Assembly: GCA_002803225.1 (NCBI GenBank) | Contig: NXFV01001071.1 | Coordinates: 1 to 45,081, forward strand | Source of the DNA: Gamarada debralockiae | Taxonomy: Eukaryota; Ascomycota; Leotiomycetes; Helotiales; Hyphodiscaceae | Reading direction: 5' to 3' | Length of the DNA: 45,081 nt | Shown: piece after piece, positions 20,621 through 31,356 of the stretch | How positions within the stretch are numbered: the first letter of the stretch is position 1 | How the letters are laid out: the number at the start of each line of letters is the position of its first letter | The notes under the pieces: model-generated | What the model saw: the letters and a program-made list of their open reading frames with translations, nothing else | What the model was told of the DNA's origin: nothing | The model's database searches: none | Program-made: the position numbers and the translations under genes

Positions 20621-21641
20621 ATGTCGAACCCCCAAGAAGCATGGCAGAAGCTGCAGAGAATGGCCAACCAGGCTGGTAGAAGAGGACCATCACCAAAGGG
20701 AATGGGTACCGCAGTCGGTGGATTTCTCCTTCTGACTGGACTTGCGGTTGTCGGAAATAACGCACTTTTCAACGTCGATGGTGGTCACAGAGCTATCAAG
20801 TATACGAGAATAGGTGGCGTGGGCAAGGAGATCTACAGTGAAGGTATTTCGAGCTTCCGGCGGACCCAGGAAGCTCTGAAGGGAGACTAACTTTGACTTC
20901 TCCTAGGTACACATTTCAGGATCCCATGGTTCGAGACCCCAATAGATTACGATGTCCGCGCAAAACCACGCAATGTCGCCTCCCTTACCGGTACCAAGGA
21001 TTTGCAGATGGTCAACATCACCTGCCGTGTTCTCTCCAGACCCCGAATCGACGCCCTTCCCCAAATATACCGAACACTTGGCACAGATTACGATGAGCGA
21101 GTCCTACCTTCAATCGTGAACGAGGTCTTGAAGAGCGTTGTCGCACAGTTCAACGCTAGTCAGTTGATTACACAACGTGAGAATGTGGCGAGATTGGTAC
21201 GAGACAATTTGTCGAAGCGAGCAGCGAGATTCAACATCATGCTTGATGATGTCTCTCTGACGGTATGCCCCATCACGCGCCACTGATGAAATTGCTGTTG
21301 ATCGAATATAGCACCTTGCCTTCTCTCCCGAGTTCACAGCCGCGGTTGAAGCAAAGCAAGTAGCACAACAAGAAGCCCAACGAGCCGCATTCGTCGTCGA
21401 CAAGGCACGTCAAGAGAAGCAAGCCATGGTTGTCCGAGCTCAGGGTGAAGCAAGATCTGCCGAATTGATTGGAGATGCCATTAAGAAGAGTCGATCATAC
21501 GTTGATTTGAAGAGAATTGAGAACGCCCGAGCGATTGCCTCGATTCTGCAGGAAGCTGGTGGACGGAACAAGCTCTATTTGGACTCGGAGGGATTGGGTC
21601 TGAATGTTACAGAAGGTTATGAGGATAAGACGAAAAAGTGA
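20621..21641 (+). CDS. PHB2: Prohibitin-2 (mitochondrial inner membrane ring complex)
   Basis: Three exons, 20621-20843, 20907-21262 and 21312-21641; introns of 63 and 49 bp keep frame and give 302 residues, the usual length. An N-terminal basic stretch precedes one membrane anchor ([19 protein letters not shown]), then the SPFH/prohibitin domain: [18 protein letters not shown], the exon-joined [31 protein letters not shown], and [17 protein letters not shown] long C-terminal coiled coil follows ([20 protein letters not shown] onward) and ends in [16 protein letters not shown]2 assembles with PHB1 into large rings in the mitochondrial inner membrane that stabilise membrane proteins and modulate m-AAA protease activity. 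Nothing unusual; all key regions are present. Confidence 0.96.
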
Positions 21642-21834
21642 GGTCAGGTAATGTTAAAAGATGGAAACTCTCCACTGTATTCGAAGCGATAGCCTGTATT
21701 CTATATCATGAGACGTACTTCCGTGCTCAACAGCATCTCTCCTTCCATCAACGATTTCCTTGTGTTCTTTCTTTTCTGTTTAGAGTGCGCGAGGCTTTGA
21801 GCATAGCATCTCGTCTGTTTGATGGTTAATTACG
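21642..21834. other. Prohibitin 3' region
   Basis: Short spacer after the PHB2 stop codon. No gene is seen. Confidence 0.4.
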
Positions 21835-22760
21835 CTCCTATCTTCTCCGAGATTGATCCAGTTGCAGCAGCCGCGTCTGGTGCCACATCCAGAATCACCT
21901 TGATATCCAGCAACACCAACAGTGGTAAGAAATATGGATTATCGCCAAAGCCAGATCTCAGCGTTCTAATTATCAGGGTGATGGAGAGTACATGGTGCGA
22001 TTTGAATCGTCAAGCCTTCATTCTCCAAATAGAATAAAATATACCCACTCCTGTTCTACGTCCATGGTGGACTTCAAGGAGCTACCGAAGAAACATGGAG
22101 GTAAGTCCGTTCTGCTCAGTCTCTTTTCGGTCGCACAACTGATGCCGTTGATAGCACGAGATGGAGTATGTGTATCTTCGCCGAGCAAGGTTACCTCGTC
22201 GTAGCTTCCAATCCCACAGGTTCCACCGGTTTCGGGCAAGATCTCACCGACGGGATTCAAAATCAATGGGGGGGCCGTCCGTACAGTGACTTCGTCCTCT
22301 GGTGAGACTACATCTCCGCGAACCTCTCCTACGTCGATACGGACCGAGCGATGGCACTTGGTGCATGTTATAGCGGCTACATGATCACCTGGACCCAAGG
22401 TTACGACCTGGGCCGCAAATTCAAAGCGCTCTTCACACATGACGGCGTCTTCTCTACCCTCGCTCAGCACTCCTCCGAAGAACTCTGGTTCCCACAACAA
22501 GATTGCAACGGCACGCTCTGGGAAAACTGGGATAATTACGCACGTGGAACCCAGTCAACCACACCGATCAATAGGCTACGCCGCATTTGATCGTATACAA
22601 CGACCTAGATTATAGATTGCTGGTTTCTGAGGGGCTGAGTGCTTTTAATGTTTTGCAGGCGAAGGGCGTGCCCAGTAAGTTGTTGAGTATTCTGGATAAG
22701 AATCATTGGGTACTTAAGCCGGAGAATTCTCTGGTTTGGCATAAGACAGTATTGGATTGA
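21835..22760 (+). pseudogene. Dipeptidyl-peptidase V (S9 family) pseudogene, C-terminal catalytic part
   Basis: The C-terminal catalytic domain of a fungal DPP V is recognisable in order: KIYPLLFYVHGG before an intron at 22101-22154, then [70 protein letters not shown], then [15 protein letters not shown] and [19 protein letters not shown], ending at TGA 22758-22760. It is broken in several ways: TGA at 22303-22305 in a region where the family has Gly-Trp/Glu residues, a one-base shift near 22545, and TAG at 22572-22574 where Trp is expected. The nucleophile elbow reads GACYSGYM instead of the expected GASYGGYM, so the catalytic Ser is Cys. The N-terminal beta-propeller is essentially absent; 21835-22040 holds only weakly matching pieces. 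In functional relatives this is a secreted peptidase releasing dipeptides. Confidence 0.8.
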
Positions 22761-24208
22761 TTGAATGGGCATGTGGGATTGCCGAGTATTCGAACGAGAA
22801 CGATGTGGAGTATAGAGACTTGTTGAGGAATGGAGAGTGGGTATGATTGCTTCAGGGTGTGGGGAATTGCAGGTAGGGCAACAGGAATCGATGGTTCAAA
22901 AGCGTTCAGATATTCAGCTTGAAATCACTGCCACGAAGTGAGAGATCGAATTTTTTGTCGGAAGCTGCAACTCCCAAAGCATTCTCAATCACTTCAGTAT
23001 AGTGAATCGTTCGCACACTATTGAAAGGAACATTGCGATTCTGCATTCTCTTTCTTCCAGATCAATTCTCATTCAAGTCAGTCTCGCGTCATTCGAACGC
23101 ACTTTTCTTCCCCCTGACAGTCTTTGTCTCTCAATCGAACGCCCTGTAGAAATTTCAGCCGGCGGCTCAGCTTGTGCGTGGTCTGCGATCCACGTGAAAT
23201 AGCAGATAGAGGGCAACAGCATGATCGATGTCGACAGGTTTTACAACGACAACGACAGGATAGGGGCTGCCGAATGGTGGTTGGATTGGTCGAAGTGTAT
23301 CAAATTTAGAAGCAACAAACTCTCGGGGGCACATAGGCAGATTTGCGAAAAGCGGGCTTGCGGAAAAACATGTACGAGAGAAACAATCGGGAGCGATTGG
23401 AATGCGTCAGGAACCAAATTTCTGTTCAGAAGTTGATACTATGGCTTGCCTCTAACATCGTAACTGTTAATGTCAGACATCTGGCATTCACTAGATCTCG
23501 ATATAGTACACATATTCAAAGGACCTTCAATTCTGAGAACTAAAGACAAACATGACGTTCCCTTCGATGTGCTGCCACGTTCCTTCGCAGGGACAGTGTT
23601 ATAGACAGTCCTGCTAGTGAATGCGACAAAGTAACGGGCTGACAGCAGACAGACGAATCACGACAACGCTAACAAACCAGTAACACGACATTAACAGTAA
23701 GATTGACAACGAGAGACAAAGACTGGCAATGATCAGAGGGTCTAGAGGGATTTCTTGTGAGAATAGATGTCATGAATTCCACATGCTAGAGAGGTTCACA
23801 TTGCATGATCGGAATAAACCTTGGCACCCTCCCTTGGATCCATTCAACTTATCAAAGCAGATGCGGGGCCGTGACGAGGATTTAAGGAGGAGCTTTGGCG
23901 GAAGGTCTGGTTTTACTACACATGATGTTGTTAGTGAGTGAATGTGCAGTAATGTGATTCAGCCTATTCACTGTGAACCAAGACGCCGGAATTACTGGAC
24001 CTTGCTGGCAGCAAGGCGTGAAGTAGCAGGGCTGTCGAGGAGCAGAGCTACAGAAGAACTTTATGAAGTTGACACGGACAGGGGTCACGCCAACAACTCA
24101 TGATGCCCAAAACTAGAGCAAGGTCAATACTTATTCATAAATCCACTCCCAACAAGTCTTTTCTTCACCTCAAAAATTTCCAGTCAGGCCCCCGTCAGCC
24201 ACAACCGC
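22761..24208. other. Gene-free spacer, 1.4 kb
   Basis: I see only short unsupported ORFs. No repeat, RNA gene or conserved motif stands out between the DPP V remnant and the 3' end of the transporter gene. Confidence 0.55.
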
Positions 24209-25931
24209 TCAATAAACATATCTGAAATTAACATTCTCCCTATCCGTCAAGTCATCAAAAGCATGCACCATATTCTCATCCGCAACACCATGCACCCCAC
24301 TGGCTGCAAGTTCTACCTGGAGACGATCCTTCTTCGCATTTTGGCGCATCAAGTAAAACCTCAGGAACACAATCACGAAAACCAAGAGAACATAGCAGCC
24401 CATATGCACGCTGAAAGCAATGAGATAGCGAGGCGCATTCCAAGAAAGGAACACTTGTGGGCCAATTGCATTCCCAGTTGCCCATGAAATGAAGTTGGCG
24501 GCTACCACGACGGTTTTCTTGGTTTGGCCGGCTACGTTGCGGGTGATCATGCTCATGCTTAGGGTTTGCGCGGCCCAGAAGGAGAGGACGAGATAGTAGG
24601 AGAGCAGGAGGCCGATTTGGGTGCCTTTGTTGGTGTTTTGAACGGTCATGAGGACGATGGTTCCGACGAAGGAACTGACTTCGTCAGTAATGACGGTGAG
24701 AGAGAGGGGGGGGGGGGAGGCACGTACGGAATGACATAAATGCCCATAATCAACAAATTCTGCTTCATTTTTCTGACCAACCACATACTACTCAATAGAA
24801 CAATAATGATGTACGCCCCAAGGACCATAGCCAGCAATTGTGTTTGCAAAATGCTGAAGTTGAATCCAGAAATGATGATATTGGCAAAGGCGCCGAGTCC
24901 ACTGGTCGGAAGAGTAGTACAAATAGCGACCAAGCAATAGCACCACATCTGGGGGTCCAAGAAAGCCTCAATCATTTGCTCTTTCCTGAAGCGCTTATTC
25001 TGGACACCAGTTTGGTTGCTGCGGACGCGCTCAATCATCAACTTCTTGTCCTCTTCGCTAAAGCACTTCGCTCGCATTGGGGAATCTGGCATGTACAAAA
25101 GCACAAAGACACCCCATAGGACTGAAAAGCTGCCGTAAGCGATAAAGATCGCTTGCCAGGATTTGAGTGGGGAGGGTGGGCTCTTGATGAGAGTGAAGCA
25201 GTAAGCGAGGAGACCACCTACGATCTGCTGGCCTCCATTCATCATATACCAGTAACTAACAGTAGCAGCTTGCTCTTCTCGCTTGTACCACATGGAGCTG
25301 AGGTAGACGAAGGAAGGCTGGCAGACTGCTTCGAAGACTCCGAGTAGGGTGCGCAGGGTAACCAGAGTGGTGAAGTCCTTGGCAACAGAGTGAAGCGCGA
25401 GAGTAATTCCCCAGAGAATGATGGAAGTGCCGAGATATTTGGCAATGGGGAGGCGTTGGATCAGGCGATTGGTTGGGTACTCCACGACCAGGACCGCAAT
25501 GTAGATGCAGGTAGTCAACCAAGCGAACTTTGCTTGTCAATGCCTGCTATGAATTTAATGGTTGAGGAGCGCACCTGTTGCCCAACGAGATGGGCATCCT
25601 TCTTGATACCCATGATACTTGCAAAGCTCATCGTACCCTTATCCAACGCTTGCAAGAAATAGGTGAAGATCATGATGCTCAACACCCGCTTGTCGACCTT
25701 GTGCTTCAACCTGGAGTTCTCCTCTGGAGAGATGTGAATAGCGACATCGCTGGCGTACTGGGCGACTTCCTTGTCGACTCTGTCATAGTTCATGTGGTCT
25801 TTTTTGAGATCATCGCCAATCTCGATATGCTGGGCAGGAGCGATCTCTGGATCTGAGGTATTTTCTCTTGCAGTTTTGCGGTCGCCCTGATAAGCCTCGG
25901 GGCCAGGCATGGAATTCATCTCATCATCCAT
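24209..25931 (-). CDS. MFS transporter, Dal5/allantoate-permease (anion:cation symporter) type
   Basis: Three exons on the minus strand: 25931-25575, 25527-24728 and 24674-24209. Introns of 47 and 53 bp keep frame and give 540 residues. The hydrophilic N-terminus (~85 residues) ends in VDKRVLSIMIFTYFLQALDKGT, the standard first helix of the ACS family. Later landmarks are EYPTNRLIQRLPIAKYLG, TLLGVFEAVCQPSFVYLSS (with the usual Trp-Tyr-Lys-Arg-Glu-Glu-Gln following), MPDSPMRAKCFSEEDKK and RNVAGQTKKTVVVAANFISW. About 12 membrane helices are expected. Relatives carry allantoate, vitamins, dipeptides or sugar acids across the plasma membrane. It is divergent from a GH105 gene, suggesting that pectin-derived uronides are the cargo (inference). 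The second intron contains an uninterrupted run of twelve C on the coding strand, a likely length-polymorphic site. Confidence 0.9.
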
Positions 25932-26578
25932 GATTGAGGAATGAACACTAGAATCGCTCTAACTGAAATAACTTGAAGATAGGGGAAACAGAACAGAACA
26001 GACAAACGAGAAGTTAATTGGGAATTGGGAGGGATACTGAGGGTGTTTAAGTCATGAGTCGTGATATTGCCAAGACTCGTGGGGACTGGGGTAAAACTCG
26101 ACAAAGATCCCCCCACAATATTGAGTGCATGCCCCGAACTTCCCCAGCCCATTCAGTTTTACCAAAACTTTGAAAACTTGCGCTTGCCTGCGTCCTCAAT
26201 CGTCACGGACAACGGATTCCTTCCGTCATTGCCCCCATTCACTGGGCCGAGTCGGGGTGGGGATCGTGGGGACAGAAGCAATCAGGTCCTATCTGGGACC
26301 GAGCCTCTAAGCCTTCAAAGGCCGAAAGCGGAATTATTGGTTGAAATGGAAGTGTCAATTGAGGGGCAAAGATCCTTGAAGCTTGCATGTGGAAAGGATC
26401 TGAGTGCCAAGGTATCGCGACTCGGTGGTTCGGTGGAAAACCGGCCGGTAACATCCCACGAATGAAATGTGCTATCAGATAATTTTAAGTTCAGCCTCCA
26501 CTCTTCAAAACGACCGGGGAACTATCAGAAAATAGTGAGAAGTCAAATAAGATATTCAGAGACGAAATTTGAAGGATC
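25932..26578. promoter_or_regulatory. Bidirectional promoter region, MFS transporter / GH105 hydrolase
   Basis: The 647-bp interval between two divergent start codons should hold a shared control region. CCCCAC- and CGGGG-type GC motifs occur, but I cannot assign a specific regulator by eye. Confidence 0.55.
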
Positions 26579-27700
26579 ATGCCTAAGATAGCTGAAGGAA
26601 TCGCGTCCCAGGACGTCCACAAGACTATCAATTTGTTGATTGACCAGCTGATCAATATAAAAGATGAGACTGGAGAGTTCCTTTTGAAGTTGGAAGATGG
26701 TCGTGTGATTGACACGAAAGGTTGGGCGGGTTGGGAATGGACTCATGGAGTCGGTCTTTACGGTCTCTGGAAATACCATACGCTTACCGGATCCAAGGAA
26801 GCTCTCTCCATCATTGAGGCTTGGTTCCAAGCACGATTCGAAGAAGGCGGAACAACCAAAAACATCAATACCATGGCTGCGATGCTCACCTTGGCATATC
26901 TGTATGAGGAGTCGGGGAACCAGACGTACTTGCCTTGGTTGGAGAGTTGGGCGGAGTGGGCGATGCATGGGCTTCCTCGAACGAAGTACGGAGGCATGTC
27001 GCACATGACATATAATTCCATGAACTCACAGGAGCTGTGGGATGACACGCTCATGATGACCGTGCTTCCCCTGGCGAAGATCGGGAAGCTTCTGAATCGT
27101 CCGCATTACGTCGAAGAAGCAAAACGGCAATTCCTACTTCACATCAAATACCTCTTCGACACGAAAACAGGACTTTGGTACCATGGATGGACATTCGCCG
27201 ACGGTGGCCATAATTTCGCTCAGGCGCTCTGGGCTCGTGGGAATTCGTGGATCACAATTGTGATACCGGAGATGCTGGAGCTTCTTGACTTGCCGGCCAA
27301 CGACTCATTTCGAATTCATCTGATCAATACTCTGGAAGCCCAGTGTCAAGCTCTCGTCGAATATCAAGAGCCGGATGGCCTCTGGCGAACTCTGATTAAT
27401 CACCCTGTGAATGAAGGATCGTATGTGGAGAGCTCGGCGACAGCGGGGTTTGCATTTGGGATGCTTAAGGCGTTGCGAATGCGGTATATTCACGGGGACA
27501 AGTATCACGTATCGGCTATGAAGGGGATCAAGGCGGTATTGAAAAAGATTAGCGATGATGGAGAGCTTCTGGATACGAGTTTTGGGACGCCAATGGGACA
27601 TACCTTGCAGCATTATAAGGATATCGACCGGACAAGCATGCCCTACGGTCAGGCGATGGCCATTATGGCGCTGGGGGAATTCTTGTGGGTCTTCATCTGA
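26579..27700 (+). CDS. Unsaturated rhamnogalacturonyl hydrolase (GH105, YteR-like)
   Basis: A single intronless ORF of 373 residues starting at an ATG in acceptable context. Motifs match the (alpha/alpha)6-barrel GH105 family: KGWAGWEWTHGVGLYGLWKY, MLTLAYLYEESGNQTYL, NSQELWDDTLMMTVLPLAK (the WDD acid region), GLWYHGWTFADGGHNFAQ, WARGNSWITIVIPEML, PDGLWRTLINHP, ESSATAGFAFGMLKALRM and DRTSMPYGQAMAIMALGEF. These enzymes hydrate the double bond of the delta-4,5-unsaturated uronyl residue left by rhamnogalacturonan lyases and release the neighbouring rhamnose. There is no obvious signal peptide (MPKIAEGIAS), so it likely acts inside the cell on imported disaccharides, consistent with the adjacent divergent transporter. 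Length and motifs are normal. Confidence 0.93.
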   Translation: MPKIAEGIASQDVHKTINLLIDQLINIKDETGEFLLKLEDGRVIDTKGWAGWEWTHGVGLYGLWKYHTLTGSKEALSIIEAWFQARFEEGGTTKNINTMAAMLTLAYLYEESGNQTYLPWLESWAEWAMHGLPRTKYGGMSHMTYNSMNSQELWDDTLMMTVLPLAKIGKLLNRPHYVEEAKRQFLLHIKYLFDTKTGLWYHGWTFADGGHNFAQALWARGNSWITIVIPEMLELLDLPANDSFRIHLINTLEAQCQALVEYQEPDGLWRTLINHPVNEGSYVESSATAGFAFGMLKALRMRYIHGDKYHVSAMKGIKAVLKKISDDGELLDTSFGTPMGHTLQHYKDIDRTSMPYGQAMAIMALGEFLWVFI

Positions 27701-27888
27701 ATAGTGATAATTGAACATCAGAATAGAAGCTATTCAGCTTCGAAGAAACGGCTACATGTCGGTACTTCTCAGCAGAACATCCTTGACTGATGATGTGATA
27801 TTTTGATTGCTATTCCAGGTCTTCCCCAAAGTCATGGAAAGGCATTCTTTCCGATACGATTGCGGTTTTACAACCCTCGGAGAATTAT

Positions 27889-29433
27889 CTAGAAAGTGGC
27901 CAAGTAACATAATTGAGCAAAGAGCGGACTTCTCTTAAGATAGCCCTGCCAGAACACTCGGGCCAGGAGCAAAACTACTAGAAAGGTGATCGCGGGGATG
28001 AATGTCAAAAATGCATCTCAGTCGCCATCCACGGCACAAGTTCTTACATAAATATACCGCTGACCCTTCAAGATCTCTGGAAAATCGAGGTACTGCCCTG
28101 TTTGTGAGAAATAATGCTCCACCTCGCACATGCCAAGGATCGCAGTTTGTAATACCTCAAGCAAAACAGGAAAGATCGTTTCTAGATTCTCTTCCGAGTA
28201 AATGTAGTTGTTGAAGATATCGAGAGCTGCTTCGCATTGTTCAACTGAAAGCTTTTTGGCTGCATCCTTCCTGGTGACTTGGCCTCGGCCGCAGGTCCTG
28301 GGAAGAAGGCTGGGTCAGCTATTAGCTCCACATGATAAAATAAGAGGGACTTACTCAGAGTGGGGTTTATTGCCAAGGCAAGTTCTGGTGCAAGGGCATT
28401 CACCGATAAGTGGAACAAAAAGCGCCTGAGATTCGATCTCCTTCGTTTTGAGAATCGATGGCTTAGATGACCAGTCTGGCTTCATTATGAGGTTGTAGCA
28501 AGTCAGAGCATCATCGCCCACCAAACCTTCCCATCCATCGTTGTAGTGCCGACGCCCAGTGCGGCAAGACTTTTCAAAGTCTCTGAGTTCTTTCAAAGTG
28601 TGACCAATCATTTCGAAGGCACTCATCACAAGGGTTCCTTTCCAGTGGGTATCGTTGTTCTTCTCACGCAGTTGCTGCATGTTGTACAGAGAAGGAATAG
28701 GACCATTGCTGATGGACAGTCCCACCGCAAGCACCCAGGCTCCTCGACTAATATTTGTATGACTTGTCTCGCTGATGGGGTTCTTTAATTCAACATTTCT
28801 GGGCCCGGGAATGAAGAACGTGCTTCGATAGAAAGGTGGGTAACCGACCATCATTCGTTGAACTTCGAACTTCGTGAGGGCTGTATTAGCTGGTGCCAAA
28901 GGATGTGCTTTCAAATGTACCGTAACGATGTCACCATAAAGTTTGATTTCCAACATTGACTTCATATTGGCCGTCTCGCAAGTACGGCAAACGTTTACCG
29001 TAAGTAACAAGAAGGCCATCAAGGTCTGAGCATCCGTTTGGATGAAGTCTTGGAACAGTGGTAATTGATATGGCTTCATGATAGTATTTCTGCCAGCCGA
29101 TATGTCTTTGCTGACCGATGACCACATCTGATTGAACACTTTTCCGATCGAATCCTCCCAGCAGTTTCTGGGATCGTGGATTCTAGCTGCTTGAGGATTG
29201 ACGTGTTGACACCCAGAATGACATCGATGGATATGCCCCGCTGGTATATCGTTCCATGAGAACCGATGACACCGCCCTCGACTAGGGAAAGCAAAACTCA
29301 AAACACGTCGAGTTGATCGCTGGAAGAATGCAGTTGCCGCTGGCGATGCTGAAACTAAGCCAGATAAGATCATCGCGACGAAGGCAAGAACCATAGGTCC
29401 AACTACAGCTGCAATTTCCCATCCTGACGCCAT
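27889..29433 (-). pseudogene. Membrane-associated fungal protein of unknown function, with TGA and frame breaks
   Basis: Two exons on the minus strand, 29433-28355 and 28297-27889, joined by a GT-AG intron in phase. It begins MASGWEIAAVVGPMVLAFVA, a signal anchor. The middle (VFNQMWSSVSKDISAGRNTI, MKPYQLPLFQDFIQTDAQTL, SISNGPIPSLYNMQQLRE) is of a type I have seen in uncharacterised fungal proteins. Exon 2 adds AAKKLSVEQCEAALDIFNNY and KGQRYIY, then reaches TGA at 28018-28020. The same frame continues straight on as DAFLTFIPAITFLVVLLLAR, a C-terminal membrane helix, to TAG at 27889-27891; a Trp codon (TGG) would restore it. Between about 29280 and 29140 the better protein sequence (GVIGSHGTIYQRG, DVILGVNTSILKQLE) is one base out of phase with the ORF, suggesting an insertion and a compensating deletion, or an unrecognised intron. 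As annotated the frame gives about 463 residues before the TGA. Confidence 0.55.
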
Positions 29434-30736
29434 TTTTGTTGAGTAGAGGTTCGTGAGAATTTATATCCTACAAACGCTGGGTTAGAGGAGGAAGAAGTTG
29501 ACATTTTGGACGAGGCTGAAGCTGAGACGCCTGAGGGACTGGCTGAATTTGGTTTAGCGAAGGCGACTTCGAAAGGACTTTCCTCATCTTGGCTTTCTTG
29601 TCCCAAAATCACTTTGATACTTGGATGAAACTTCGAGACTTCGCAGCACATGGCCTTTGAGAATCATGCTCTAACGATTTGATGCGCGAGATTTTGAGAT
29701 GATGATGGAAGGAAATGAAGAAGCGCGAAAACGCGTCGGAGCGAGTTTGAGCGATGAGTGTCGCGTGATCCACCACGTAGGGTATTATCTCCGAGGCGAA
29801 GTTTCCAAATCATACCGTACATCTTCTGCGCATCCCAATCGCCAATAAAGAAGTGTGTACCTTCGGTCCAGTTCTTACTTACTTTCTGTACTACATATCA
29901 CAAGGGAGCATTAGAGTGACAAGTGCACTCCACGCTTGCCTCGCTCGAACGAATTTTCCCAGCATTTGTAGCCCTAATGTCGCATGGTAGGCTGTACGCG
30001 CTACTTGACTCTAATGCCCCCCCTCTAAAACGATCACTCTCATCCCCTTCAGACCTCTGACCGCTGCTATTGAGAGCTGAGAACGATTTTAAGGTTGCGG
30101 GGTCGACGATCCTTCCCACAACCCCGAAATGGTGCATCGTCGTTTGATTTCTGGCCTGCCAATCTCACGATGCAGGTCCACGATATGACCTGCATCCTCC
30201 CGCAGAGTTTATCACCACGACGCGTGGTATTGTAGAGACACGCAGAAAGCTTACCTCGGAGTCCCTTCAACGACACGGCAAATATTGCTTCAGCTCGTGC
30301 CTAACAGAGTCCGGCGCGCCCAAGGTCTAGGAACTTTTTCTCCTTGGTCATTCACCCACATCAATGAAAATATCATAAGTAATGGTCTAGCGACCACTGC
30401 TCATGCACGTTATCGAGCGTTGATACCGTCATGTCTGGTGGAACGTTGCTTGTACTCTCCTGAAAGAAGCAACTTGCGTGGTGGCTCTTCCACTTGCCTA
30501 AATGACACCTATTCCTGCCCCTTCCCTCTATTTGTTTACTACTAGGTGGAGCTATCACAAGCCACTCCATTACTCTAAATGAGCTACGTAGACGCACTAT
30601 GTTGCTTCTTGCATTTTCACATACCATGGATGGCTTTATTCTTGGTGCTGCTGAGAAATAGGCTGATGGCAACCGCGGAAACTAGAAGGAACGATTAATA
30701 GTATTAGCCATCCCCCTTTACAGTGGTTAGCGAAAT
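29434..30736. other. Gene-free region with a perfect 10-bp palindrome
   Basis: A short minus-strand ORF (29403-29651) overlaps the start of the previous gene and might be an upstream exon, but no clear splice sites link it. At 30169-30178 and 30187-30196 lie perfect inverted copies of GATGCAGGTC separated by 8 bases; this could be a protein-binding site or chance. I find no gene. Confidence 0.4.
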
Positions 30737-31071
30737 CGGCTTCCACTGTCTTCACCACAGCGCTACAGACGCTCGAGGGCCATAGTGACCCGGTCAGTGG
30801 CCTTCTCCCCCGACCGCAAGCAGGTCGTGTCTGGATCATACGACCGGACGGTACGGCTCTGGGATGCGGCCACGGGAGTATCGCTGCAGACGCTCGAGGG
30901 CCATAGTGACCAGGTCGGTTCAGTGGCCTTCTCACCCAACGGCAAGCTATTGCCAATCTTACAAGTATCTAATCATTGGGTAGTAGAAGACGATACGAAT
31001 ATTCTTTGGCTGCCTCCCGATTATCAGGAAACTTGTTCAGTTACTTGGAACAGAAATCTTATTATAGTGCA
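30737..31071 (+). pseudogene. 3' remnant of a WD40-repeat STAND (NACHT-WD40) gene
   Basis: Two nearly identical WD40 repeats are visible. The nucleotide unit around CAGACGCTCGAGGGCCATAG occurs at about 30765 and 30888, but the first copy lacks five bases (GACCCGGTCAGTGG versus the longer second version), so it is out of frame. The in-frame part gives SVAFSPDRKQVVSGSYDRTV, RLWDAATGVSLQTLEGHSD, then VSNHWVVEDDTNILWLPPDY and SVTWNRNLIIVH. That last run is the conserved closing segment of fungal NACHT-WD40 proteins of the HET-E/HET-D type, normally followed by a short GHSSGRVSF-like end. Here the frame stops at TAG inside CACTAG, exactly where the Helitron begins. No NACHT domain or further repeats precede it. 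High identity between repeats is typical of this family. Confidence 0.75.
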
Positions 31072-31356
31072 CTAGGTCCTTGCAGCTCGCTTCGCTCGCT
31101 GGCGCGCGATCTTTGTGATTTAGTCATGTGACGACCGCATTAAATATCATCCGCAACCACAATAGTAACCCAATTCAAGTGAATTAAACGCAACCGTATT
31201 GTTGTTCGCAAGTAAGTCTACATAGGTAAGGTTCAGTTTTCCTTCCTTCCTTTTTTTCTTTTCCTTGAACAACTAAAAATTAACAACGTATGTCAACGCC
31301 TACAGACTGTAACTATACTTGTTATTAACTGTAAATAGATAAGCGGACTCCAAGCC

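Noticed and set aside
31088..31350. A possible LTR based on the AACGCAACCGTATTG motif similar to 37703-37720
   Set aside because: The similarity is about 15 bases only and no LTR ends or target duplication could be found.
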